Shown here: piece after piece, positions 48,447-64,000 of the stretch
Layout: each line of letters opens with the position of its first letter
Position numbering within the stretch: position 1 is the stretch's first letter
Source: Karalla daura
Taxonomy: Eukaryota; Chordata; Actinopteri; Chaetodontiformes; Leiognathidae
Reading direction: 5' to 3'
DNA: 64,000 bases
NCBI GenBank assembly: GCA_029224185.1
Contig: CM055205.1
Coordinates: forward strand, 10,286,541-10,350,540
Notes under the pieces: generated by a model
The model's database searches: none
What the model was told of the DNA's origin: nothing
The model's input: the letters and a program-made list of their open reading frames with translations, nothing else
Program-made: the position numbers and the translations under genes

Positions 48447-51400
48447 CGCACACAAACACACACACACCACACACACACACACACATACACACACACAGAT
48501 GTGGACACACAAACACCTGCAAATGCACGCACACACATTTTGATTAGCTCGCTCTCCAGCGCAGCGAGATGACTCAGCTCTGGACAGTGACGTAGGAGCA
48601 GATCGCCGCTCTGCGTGTGTTTGTTACAGCTCAGTGGAAGCATGATGAGTCTGTTCAGCTCGGGGGATTTCGGGGCAGTGGAAGTGAGGGGCCGCATCCA
48701 GTTCTCATTGGTTTACGATCCCGAGAAGGAGGAGCTGCAAGTGGAAGTGCATCGCTGCGAGGACATCGCCGCGGCGCGAAAGAGCCGGTCGGACCCGTGA
48801 GTGATGGAGTGTGTGAGGGCGCATCTTGCAATGACGTGACACACAAAGTCAGTGAAGAACATTGTGTGCGTGTGTGTGTGCGTGTGTGTTGTTCACAGAT
48901 ATGTAAAAGCCTATCTGTTGCCAGACAAGTCGAGCAACAGTAAGAAGAAGACGTCAGTGAAGAAGAAGACACTAAACCCCGTCTTTGATGAGACACTCAG
49001 AGTGAGACTCTCATTTACATAGCACACAGAGTGGCAGTTTCCCCAGGAAAGCCTGCAGGCGCAGACTGCAGTCACCTGTTCCACCAGACATCCTGTCCAT
49101 AAAAAAACATCATCAAATCCTGACATTTAGTGGTGTCACTGACTCTAGTTCTCCTCTGATAGTATAAAGCGCGGGCGGGAGAGCTCCGAAGCCGGACCCT
49201 GAACCTTTCCGTGTGGCACGCCGAGCCCTTGGGGAAGAATGTGTTTCTGGGAGAGGTGGAAGTGTCTCTGGGTCTCTGGGACTGGACCTACTCCCAGCCC
49301 CTGTGGCAGGACCTGCAGCCGCGGGTAGGTGGGGCAGAGCAGACTTCAGAGACTTGCGAGCAGGCACACGACCGTGTTGTCTCACAGGTTTTAACATGCA
49401 AGTTTGAATAATCCCGCACAAATATTTACTATTGCGATATTCTGCCTGTGTCTACATTTGTGGAGTGTCTGAGCGTCTGTGTGACGGCACTTCTGGCAGC
49501 TCTGTCAGAGACACAGAATACAGGGAGGAGCGTCTCCTGTGTCTGGGAGAGCTGAAGGGAGACGAAGACATGCTGTGAATTTCAACTAAGGCTTTATGTA
49601 ACCTTAATCTTCCCCGGCTCCAACTCCTCTGCCTCCCTCCCCCCTGGCTTTTTCCAATTCTCTTTCTTACTGCATCTTTTCCTCCGCCTTTATCTTTTCC
49701 TCTGTTCTTTGCGCTCCTCTTTGCCCCCCATCGCAGGTTCATATGAGTCCAGAACAGCTCAGCAGTCGCGGGAACATCGTCCTCTCTATTAAGTTCATCC
49801 CAGACGGTTTCGAGGGTGAGCAGGGCCCCACGCATCATGGATGCAAGTTATGTCATACCTCAGCCACATGTGTCTCATTCAATGTGCCTGTGTATGTGTG
49901 TGTGTGTTCAGGTGGTGGTCTGCCTCTGACAGGAGAGCTTCACATATGGCTCCGGGAGGCTCAAGGACTAGTGTCCAGCAAAGGGGGCCCTATAGACTCC
50001 TTTGTTAGAAGGTGTGTCAGCTCTGCAGCATCTCTCATTGTGATACCCGGCTATTTGAAGGACCGGATGTACAGTTTGCTTTTATTTTTTTATTTTTTCT
50101 GTATCCTTGCACTGAGCCATGCACTGATCCATGTGCATGAACCTGATGCCTCAGGAACAATGAGAGTGAATTTCATTACGCCTGGCACCAACGTTCACTT
50201 GGACTGATTAGATTCTAGTCCAAGGTCTCTGTGACCGCACAGAACACATTTAAGCCATAAACTGGACACTAGCTGGGGGTCAGAGAGTGCATACACCTCA
50301 AAGTAAATAACAGTCAACACCTGAAAGTGGGTGTGAAACCAAATCATGTCCTGGACCCACCCAGATCTGCGTTGTGTAATCTGCCTTTAATTAACTTGAG
50401 TTATATATTTATGATTATAAGATCTAATTATGATCATCATCATCATCATCATCATTGTCATCTGTGCCCCACCAGCTACATCCTCCCTGATGCCAGTCAG
50501 CAGAGTGGGCAGAAGACGCGGATGGCGAAGCGCGCCATCAGCCCCACCTACAACCACACCATGGTGTACGATGGCTTCCACACCAGCGACCTGGACGAGG
50601 CCTGCGCCGAGCTGACCGTCTGGCACCGGGACGGGATGAAGGTGCACCTGCTCGGGGGGATTCGTCTCAGCTGTGGCTCAGGTGAGGGTCTCTACGCTCT
50701 TTCTTCACTTTGAGAAAACCAGTAACAAGTATGTTACAACTACACGCCACGTACTCAGAGGTGTCCATTAATATCACAGATGCTGTCTTCTTCCTTTTGG
50801 TTTTCTTGCAAACAAAAATTGTATTTGTTGCTTATGGTGATTGCACAAGGCCTTAAGCAGCATCTTTTGATAAAGTAAGAGCACAACATACGGCGTGTGC
50901 TTACTGGACATTAAAACTGGAAACTGGACATTAATGGTCAAATGTGATGACGCACATTGCAAATTAGAGCGTTAATTGAATGGAAACATTGGCTGTTATC
51001 AATGGCTCTGTTCTTTGTAAGTGATAAAAGCAAGGCTTCCAGCAAAGTGCTTCCTAACAGATGATACAATAAGTGACCAGATAAGGAACAACACTCTTAT
51101 CTTTGCGTCTGTCCTGTTAGGTCTAGTGATCAGGGGCAGTATTTGTTCTCCTGTGCTCCAGTCCCCTTGGGCACCTGTCTGGCTATTGCAGAGCGTCCTG
51201 GCTCTTATCAATCGCCTCCCAGTCGCAGGCTGTTGTTGGCGGTGTTGACTCGCTCATGTTTGTCAAAGGCTGTCTTCGAGAAAGCACCCGCTGACTTGAT
51301 TCGGTGTGACAAAGGGCTTACGAGGTGATGAACAAACGCTCCTGCATCTCATTTTGAATTTCAGCTTTGGCCATCTTCTCCTCCTGTCCTCTGTGCCGAG

Positions 51401-52608
51401 CTGTGATTAGAGGTTCGGTGCTCTCTCTCCGGGGTCCCAGGACAGTTTGTATGGCTGTAGGAGAATGTTGGCTCTTGTGGCAGGCGATGAAACATTAAAG
51501 GTGTCGGTTTGGATGTTTCGATCCTTTTTATGGTCAGTTTCATAGACGTGCAATAAAAGCAGTGGTGTTTAAGAGGGGTGTGGTGACAATATGTCAACTC
51601 AGTGCTGCACATTGCATCGCCTTTTGACATTTCAGATGGTCATGTCACCAGAGCGAGGTCATTCCTAGGTCTCTCAAGAGTCTCAGTGTCACTGTGCGCT
51701 GTTAGAAATGCCACGTTGGGCCTTTTAAATCTGTCACAAAGATGGTGCTATGGCGTGAAGCGGCCATCATTACTAAAGTTGCGCTTTATAGAAAGTTGTG
51801 ATACAATTTGCTGCTGTTTGGCTCTCAGACGCTCTGCTCGACAAGGAGCGTGCAGCATTCAACATCAGACTGCTGACAGAGCAGCCTCTGTCTCACTGAG
51901 GCTTTCCTGAGGGACGATGATGTGAGTGGAGTGGTAGAAAAGTGACAACGCTGATGAAATTTTTCCTACTGTAAACACATTCTGACATAAAGCTGCAGCT
52001 TCGGGTCTCAGTATGGAAGCCACAAATCTTCCTGATCTGACTGTCAGGGATTAAGTCTGTTGGTGGAGCCATTTACTTCTGGAAGTCAGTCTGAGCTAGT
52101 CTGAACGGTGAGGATGAGACTCGGAGGACTAAAAAGAGAATGTCAGGTCACTAGTCAGTTACAAGACACACACACTGAGTGGTGTAGTCGCTCTCAAACT
52201 CACACCTGGGGGCAATTTAGAATCTCCTATTAACCTAGAATACCTGGAGAAAACCCGTGGGGAGATCACGCAGACTCCACTCTGTGAACCAGCAGTGTTA
52301 TCCACTAAACCACCTTGGAGTCACAATTCAATTGTGAAGATTATCTTTTAATTACCATACATATTCATACAGTGCAGTTTGTCTCCATTATCTCATCGAG
52401 GGGGACATCATTCCTGTGGTTGCGGCTTCAACTAACATGGAATGATTGTGTTTTCGTGGCGGCAGGTCAGAGTTACGGAGAGGACGTCAGCTGGATGGAC
52501 TCCACGGAGGAGGAGGTGGCCGTGTGGAAGTCTATGATCAAAAACCCAAACCACTGGATCGACACAACGCTACCAATCCGGACTAACCTCGCTGCACGGA
52601 CCGGCTGA
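45885..52608 (+). CDS. sytl1: SYTL1 (synaptotagmin-like 1, Slp1), Rab27 effector
   Basis: Fourteen coding exons: 45885-46012, 47245-47393, 47479-47596, 47680-47731, 47832-47859, 47947-47987, 48301-48411, 48630-48796, 48899-49001, 49163-49324, 49737-49815, 49912-50011, 50476-50681, 52466-52608. All phases agree and total 528 residues (human about 550). Residues ~10-65 are the Slp homology domain (LSHLTDDEQSAILQVLQRD, then SGAWFSEERSKRHR), continuous and without the zinc finger of other Slps, as expected for Slp1; it binds Rab27-GTP. A Ser-rich linker follows. C2A runs from IQFSLVYDPEKEEL through WHAEPLGKNVFLG; C2B runs from GELHIWLREAQGL through KNPNHWIDTTLPI. Several Ca2+-ligand Asp positions are replaced (for example the WHAEPLG loop), so calcium-independent lipid binding is likely. 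The role is docking of Rab27 vesicles at the plasma membrane. Two exons of 28 and 41 nt are microexons. Confidence 0.93.
46013..47244 (+). other. SYTL1 intron 1
   Basis: The donor AG|GTCAGAG and the acceptor CTGCAG at 47239-47244 bound it. A dispersed-repeat fragment sits at about 46757-46880. Nothing else is recognised. Confidence 0.6.
46757..46880 (+). repeat. Dispersed fish repeat fragment (SINE-like), forward
   Basis: GTTTCCTCCTACAGTCCAAA, then CATGCTAGTTAAGCTGATTG and GGTGTGAGTGTGAGAGTGAA match the reverse complement of the 20110-20435 copy. Confidence 0.6.
48412..48495 (+). repeat. (CA)n microsatellite starting in the SYTL1 exon 7 donor
   Basis: Exon 7 ends ATG and the intron begins GTACACACAC, so the repeat supplies the donor from its third base on. 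Confidence 0.9.
50682..52465 (+). other. SYTL1 last intron
   Basis: It lies between CA|GGTGAGG at 50682 and GCGGCAG ending at 52465. A dispersed-repeat copy covers about 52145-52318. No coding exon is recognised in the remainder. Confidence 0.6.
52145..52318 (-). repeat. Dispersed fish repeat (SINE-like), partial
   Basis: The blocks GGTCACTAGTCAGTTACAAG, GGGGGCAATTTAGAATCTCC, TACCTGGAGAAAACCC, CACGCAGACTCCACTCTGTG and GTGTTATCCACTAAACCACC follow the order of the other copies. Confidence 0.65.
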
Positions 52609-52853
52609 CACGCTTCACATGCATGAGCACACAGTGTTTGGAAAGCACACACTCAGCACATAACCTCTTTTCCACAGTGACTGTCCTTTTTTTTTTGTTT
52701 TTACACATGCACACTCACACAGTGGAGGCGGTACTGTAGGGGAAAATATTGTGACTTAATGGCAGGAGTAGGTTAGAAATGTTTGGTTTTGATGTTTTAC
52801 TTGTATGTCTGTCAAACCTGAAAAATGCATTTTTAATCCACTGTTCTTTGTTA

Positions 52854-52859
52854 ATTAAA
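52854..52859 (+). terminator. Candidate SYTL1 polyadenylation signal
   Basis: ATTAAA about 245 bases after the stop; no AATAAA is closer. Confidence 0.4.
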
Positions 52860-53870
52860 TGTCAAAGCTGAAATGACAAATCGCTTTTCTTACTTACTAA
52901 ACAAACATGTCACAACAAAGAGACAAAGGTGGAGGTGTAATTACAGAGGATACTCTCCGTCTTGAACAGTTTTGACCTTATGTCTTTCTCTCTAGAGGAA
53001 CATTATATCCGATGAAGAAAATCGGATATAAGACTTTTAGGTGTCGTCTCTGTTAGAAATGGCTGTTGCGTAATTTCTTTGTTCCTTTTTGGTATTAGTG
53101 CACTACCATCTTGTGGTCACAGACAGTACACCGACGCTCTGACACTTTTCAGGCATTTTACTGAGATGCCAGTGGAGAGTAAAGATAGGAGCACAAGAAG
53201 ACTGAGTTTATTGTAACCCTGATTGCCTTTCCACATAAGCATGCACATTTACACCATATACCCAATGTCGATTCATGTGACAGAGGAGCTTCTGATGCGG
53301 GTCTGAATTCCTGTCCAGCAGAGGGCAATCTAATCCGTTCTGCCTCCATCTGGACACGAGTCAGAAAATCTGAATCCTTTATTGATCTCTTGAGGGAAAT
53401 TTAGTCTTTTTTTGACAGAAAAGATGAGATAACATCACTATTATGATCTCAAGAAATGTGCATGGGTAGAACAACATAGCTGTCGATTTAAGGACTGTCC
53501 TGATCAGCAGAGTAGCTATCACACATGCACCACAGAGATTTGGAGCAAAGTCTTATTGCACTTGTTTGCACTGCCAGGCGTCCCGGCCAGGTCAGAGCGT
53601 CTGCCAAACAATTTGTAGCGAGATAAAAATCCGTGGTGAGTTCGGTGCTACTGCGTATTTTAAACAACCAAAACTATTGGACACTACACCTCAGAACGGC
53701 CACTCTTGAGGCCGACTTAAAAATGATAAACAAAAACAGACTAAAACGCTGCATAAATTAAGCTAATTGATTAAGCTGCCGGTCGCTTCCCAAGCATCCC
53801 TGTTTGCGCGAGCTGTATCAGCGTGCCTCTCACAGTGTGCCCGCTCCGAGCCTCCCCTGAACGCACCACG
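52860..53870. other. Intergenic region SYTL1 to CLXN
   Basis: No gene is recognised. At about 53366-53410 there is a CCTTTATTGATCTCTTGAGG segment typical of the ends of some fish repeats. This interval is where the 1p36-type gene block stops. Confidence 0.45.
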
Positions 53871-53875
53871 GCGCT

Positions 53876-53894
53876 GTTGCCACGGCGACGTCAC
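53876..53894 (+). promoter_or_regulatory. RFX X-box and adjoining CRE-like site upstream of CLXN
   Basis: GTTGCC-AC-GGCGAC (53876-53889) fits both half sites of the RFX X-box consensus (RYYNYY, spacer 0-3, RRNRAC) with a two-base spacer. It overlaps GACGTCAC (53887-53894), a CRE-like octamer. The pair ends about 53 bases before the CLXN ATG. RFX factors drive motile-cilium genes, and calaxin is one. Confidence 0.6.
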
Positions 53895-53946
53895 ATCAAC
53901 AACGCCCCGACCGGGTGTGGGGGGGACCAGCGTCCTGTCTGTGAAA

Positions 53947-55254
53947 ATGTTGAAAATGTCTGCTATGAACAGAAAGCTGATCCACTCAGCGGCAGAGAGC
54001 ATCTCCAAGCACGTGGGGCACTGTGAGTATCCGCTGAAATCACGATTTCAAGCTTTTCTTCAACTTCTCTCAAACTTTTGGGTCCGTGCTTTGTTTGTTT
54101 TTTATTTATTTATTGTGCTAGCCACTTGCCATGCAGCTGTAGAAAGAGTTGATAAATGCCACTGAAGTTACTGAACCTGACTATGTCCATGGTCCCAGTC
54201 AATAAAACAGAGGTTGAGTGCTTAATCCGGGAGTTTTACTCACTTCTGGGGGAGCCCACACACCCTGGGAAAGCAGCGTCAGGCCTGGGCAGAGGGAAGT
54301 TCAGGAGCTTCCTGCACAACACCTTTGGGATGACCAATGCCTTGATCATGGATGGAGGTATTCAGTTGCAACTGATGCAAGGATGAAAAAAAAAATCCCT
54401 TTGGAAATTGATGCTTTTGACAAGTTAGGATTTACATTAAGTACATGGATTTACTGAAAATGTTAATATTTCCTGTCCATCTGTCCCTCAGTCTTCAGGA
54501 CATTTGACAAAGACAATGACACCTTCATCAGTGTGAAAGAGTGGGTTGAAGGAATGGCCATTTTCCTTCGAGGGACCTTGGATGAGAAAATAAAATGTGA
54601 GCTCTTAATGAAAACATTTGTGCATTTTGAATATTCTGCATGCTAATCTTGAATATGTTGCTGTCTTGCTTACGCCATCCTGCCTGTTTTCTGTATCACT
54701 AAAGAAAATTCCTTGTATTCGTATGACTAAGGTTTTAACTCTTCCCTCCTCGCTTGGCTCAGACTGCTTCCGTGTGTACGACTCAAACTCTGATGACTAC
54801 ATATCCAGAGACGAGATGTTCTGCATGCTGAAGGACAGCCTCATCAGACAGCCCACTGAGGAAGACCCAGACGAAGGAATCAAAGACCTGGTGGAGATCA
54901 CGCTCAAGAAGATGGTAAAAGCATGGGTCCTGCTGGTCTTTTGGGATCAGTGTTTATACTCTGATTTATCTCAGCATGTAAGCTCATATTCATTTCCCAC
55001 AGGATCACGACCATGATGGTAAAGTATCTTTTGCTGACTTTGAAAAGGCAGTGAAAGAGGAGAACCTATTACTCGAAGCTTTCGGGAGTTGCCTCCCCGA
55101 CATCCTGGTAATCACAAATTAAAGACCATTGCACAAACTCTTCAATTTCGCTTTCTAATTCAGACGACTTTCATCTCATATTTGTGTTTTCCTCTGTTTT
55201 CAGAGTATCGAAACATTTGAGCAGCGTGTGTTTCAATCCCATCTGGAACACTGA
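53947..55254 (+). CDS. clxn: CLXN/EFCAB1 (calaxin), ciliary EF-hand protein
   Basis: Six exons, 53947-54022, 54199-54357, 54492-54596, 54763-54914, 55003-55107 and 55204-55254, join in frame to 215 residues. The likely ancestral start is the third Met (MNRK, 53965), which would give 209 residues against 211 in human; the ATG at 53947 is the first. Three EF-hand loops are seen: DKDNDTFISVKE, DSNSDDYISRDE and DHDHDGKVSFAD, each with acidic residues at positions 1, 3 or 5 and 12. Other family blocks are FLHNTFGMTNALIMDGVFR and EEDPDEGIKDLVEITLKKM. Calaxin is a calcium sensor bound to outer-arm dynein and its docking complex, tuning ciliary and sperm waveform. The gene is tail to tail with RBM48 (190 bases apart). 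Confidence 0.94.
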
Positions 55255-55288
55255 TTGACCGATGCAGTGCATTTCCATCCCAGTGCTC

Positions 55289-55297
55289 TTTAATAAA
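55289..55297. terminator. Overlapping polyadenylation signals of CLXN (+) and RBM48 (-)
   Basis: The nine bases TTTAATAAA contain AATAAA on + (55292-55297), 38 bases after the CLXN stop, and ATTAAA on - (55289-55294), about 150 bases after the RBM48 stop. No other signal for RBM48 was seen between the two stops. Confidence 0.55.
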
Positions 55298-55444
55298 AAA
55301 CAGTTAACAGCAGTCGGCACTTTGATGCAACATTTGTACAGTCAAAAAGCATTTTGTCCCCAAGAGAAAGAGTTGCAATGATCATCTTCCACGGGAGGAG
55401 CATCACTCTCTGAATGTAGTCTGGATCCAAGGCAGAGTATTGGA

Positions 55445-57215
55445 TCAAATCCGACGACGTGGTTTCACTTTTTTTTCCACTGGTTTGAGATCAGGAACAG
55501 CATCCACCTGAGAAAGACAAAAAAATGATATCAGTGACAGAAATAAAAGACCTCCCTCCATCATCTTACCTGCTATGTAGCCAAAAGTATTGGAAAGACA
55601 AATACAGTCACAAAGCCTTAAGTGCGATTGTGTGTATAAACAGCAAGATATAGGCTACCTGTTTCATTGTATTCCGTATAAGGTTTACAGTTGTGTTCAG
55701 CGACTCATCCTCCATGTCTACTTTCAGTGGCTCTGGGAGCTTTGGACCGATGAGTGGCTCATTGTCTCCCGAGAACTGTGCTGCCTCCTCCATTTTGCGT
55801 TTCCTGTTCTCCAGATGTGTGGTCCGGGGGACAAACCTGCCTGCAGAGGGCTGGTTTGAAGTCGGCCTGTGTTCTGTGTCTCTGCCTCTGCCTGAGCTTA
55901 AACTCAGCGCTGGCTGTTTTCTGTCAATGATGGCGTTGTGTAATGTCCCCATTTTGTCCTCAGTTTGTTGAGTCCCCTGCCGATGTCCGTGGTAGTGATA
56001 CTGCTGAGGAGGGGGGGGCAGCAGTGGAAAGCCTGAACAATGAGTGATGCTTGATGTCTTTGCTGGCTGAGCCTTGTGTGAAGTCTTATCTCCTCTGCTG
56101 CTGCTCGGCTCTGATGCAGCGCCAGCCTCTGATGCCATGGGAGTCCGGTTTACTGCCTCCTGCTGTTGCTTTTCTCTGGCTTTGTAAGAAAAACAATAAA
56201 AACAATAACAACAAGTCATTCGTGTGGAGGTCAATCTGTCAGTGCAACTCTGGAAAATACTGACAAATAAATCCAGCATTATCAGGACTGATGTACAAAA
56301 CTGCTACAAAGAAGAATCCTGCACCATCTACAATGTAGCGGAGCTTGACAAATAATAATGTTGTCTTTTAACCTTTATTGTGTTACACTCATTTAGGAGC
56401 GATTCAGCGTCTCCAGCTGACCTAAACAAGCATGCTTTTGGACTATGGAAGCAAACTAGAGTTCTTAGAGGAACATGCAAACTCCACACACACAGGCCCG
56501 TGGTTGAGGCCAGGACCTTCTTTCAGTGAGGTGACCGTGCTAACCACACACACACTGTGCTGCCCATCAGTATCTCACGTACCTCTATTCTGAACGGCCC
56601 TGACCACATATCTCCTCCTGTCCTGCAGCTTCAGCCTGGTGTCCTCCACACTCTCATACTCCGGGACGTAGCACACGTGCAGCACCCCGCCGTAGAAGCT
56701 CTTCTCATCCATGTGCCGCTTGGCTGCCCTGGAACAATCAAGACGTCACATTTCAGTCGACACGTCCTCTTACGGTCGCCATTAAAACCCAGCAGGTGAG
56801 GGTCTGTGCTGACACCTGGCGCTGGTGAGCTTCTCGAACTTGACCAGGTAGACCTCGGTGAACTCCTCCGCGGGGTACTCGTCCAGGGGTCGGTACTCCA
56901 GCACTACTCCGTACAGGGCACACAGCTGGATGAGCTCGGTCATCACCCCGATGGCTGGGACCCCCTGGACCATCACGTAGCGAGACTCCAGGTTGATGGT
57001 GTACACCTGGTAAAGCACGGGACGCGATTAGTAGCAACAGTGGCTGCTATCTTAGGATTTACCGTGCTATTCACAAATACACCCACCTTAACTGCTTTAG
57101 CCCTTCTTCCCTCTCTATATTTGGGTCTGGAAATACAAACTTTCCGCTGTTCATGGTGTTTATAAACCGCTGGGACCCTCCAGCAGTCCCCATCGTTGTT
57201 GTCAGGTGCCGCCAT
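55445..57215 (-). CDS. rbm48: RBM48, RNA-binding protein of minor-intron splicing
   Basis: Five exons in minus order, 57215-57087, 57006-56816, 56728-56583, 56179-55659 and 55507-55445, join in frame (phases 0, 2, 1, 0) to 349 residues (human 367). The N-terminus holds KYREGRRAKAVK, then an RRM: VYTINLESRYVMVQGVPAIG, FTEVYLVKFEKLTSAR, KRHMDEKSFYGGVLHVCYVPEYESVEDTR (three pieces from adjoining exons). The middle is variable and Gln/Ser/Pro-rich. The C-terminus is again conserved: GRFVPRTTHLENRKRK, PLIGPKLPEPLKVDMEDESLN, NLIR and a final KPRRRI. RBM48 pairs with ARMC7 and is needed for U12-type intron splicing in plants and animals. It is head to head with PEX1, as in human 7q21, which strengthens both calls. 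Confidence 0.94.
56388..56572 (-). repeat. Dispersed fish repeat (SINE-like) in RBM48 intron 3
   Basis: GCGATTCAGCGTCTCCAGCT, TTTTGGACTATGGAAGC, GAACATGCAAACTCCACAC, then GAGGTGACCGTGCTAACCAC and TGTGCTGCCC match the family order, here including the 3' CTGCCC end. Confidence 0.65.
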
Positions 57216-57444
57216 GTCTCTATGAAATAGTTTCCCGGTTGAGAAATTTCACAATAAGAGTATGTGTCGCTCCTCGCTGTTCATGTGCACACAGCGTGCC
57301 CATGCCTAGCGTTTTATTCTGAAAACCAGCTGGGCTGCCAGTGCACACAGAGCGTATCGATCGACAATGAATTTGTTGCACAAGTTGGCGTTAGCGTTGC
57401 GCCTCTCCTCGCTTTTGCAGAGCTAGTCGGGCGATGTGGACACA
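57216..57444. promoter_or_regulatory. RBM48-PEX1 bidirectional promoter
   Basis: The two ATGs are only 229 bases apart on opposite strands. No TATA box is evident and CpGs are scattered. The same divergent pair exists in human, so shared initiation is a reasonable inference. Specific factor sites were not identified. Confidence 0.6.

Positions 57445-64000
<6,556 letters not shown>

Overview
The window is vertebrate nuclear DNA, most likely from a ray-finned (teleost, probably percomorph) fish. The genes are split by short GT-AG introns, dinucleotide and tetranucleotide microsatellites are abundant, and a dispersed repeat typical of fish is present. The gene order AHDC1 - WASF2 - GPR3 - CD164L2 - SYTL1 matches human 1p36.11. 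Gene names come from my recognition of the translated exons; no search was run.

Layout. 1-4608: low-complexity DNA upstream of AHDC1. 4732-9883: AHDC1 (+), three coding exons and a spliced 3' UTR. 14029-19799: a METTL24-type methyltransferase gene (+), five exons, with a LINE relic in intron 2. 23732-29185: WASF2/WAVE2 (+), eight coding exons, with an apparent one-base frame break in the proline-rich exon. 31702-32694: GPR3 (-), one coding exon, with a candidate spliced leader and a CRE-bearing promoter near 34.1-34.4 kb. 38715-40699: CD164L2 (+), five exons. 45885-52608: SYTL1 (+), fourteen coding exons. 53947-55254: CLXN/EFCAB1 (calaxin, +), six exons, with an RFX-type X-box just upstream. 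55445-57215: RBM48 (-), five exons, tail to tail with CLXN. 57445-64000: PEX1 (+), eighteen coding exons before the window ends inside the second AAA+ domain, head to head with RBM48.

The genes do not form one pathway. They join a block equivalent to human 1p36.11 (AHDC1 to SYTL1) to CLXN (human 8q11) and to the RBM48-PEX1 divergent pair (human 7q21), so the window spans at least one ancestral synteny junction. METTL24 (human 6q21) sits inside the first block. No CRISPR array, prokaryotic-type operon or convincing tRNA/rRNA gene was seen.

The points most worth a second look are: the X-box upstream of the ciliary gene CLXN; the perfect CRE upstream of GPR3, a receptor that itself raises cAMP; two introns interrupting AHDC1 coding sequence that is intronless in human; a CA-rich His/Asn/Thr/Ser tract in AHDC1; the WASF2 frame break; a stop-free, frame-preserving 189-nt intron in PEX1; and a pair of SYTL1 microexons that keep frame only when skipped together.
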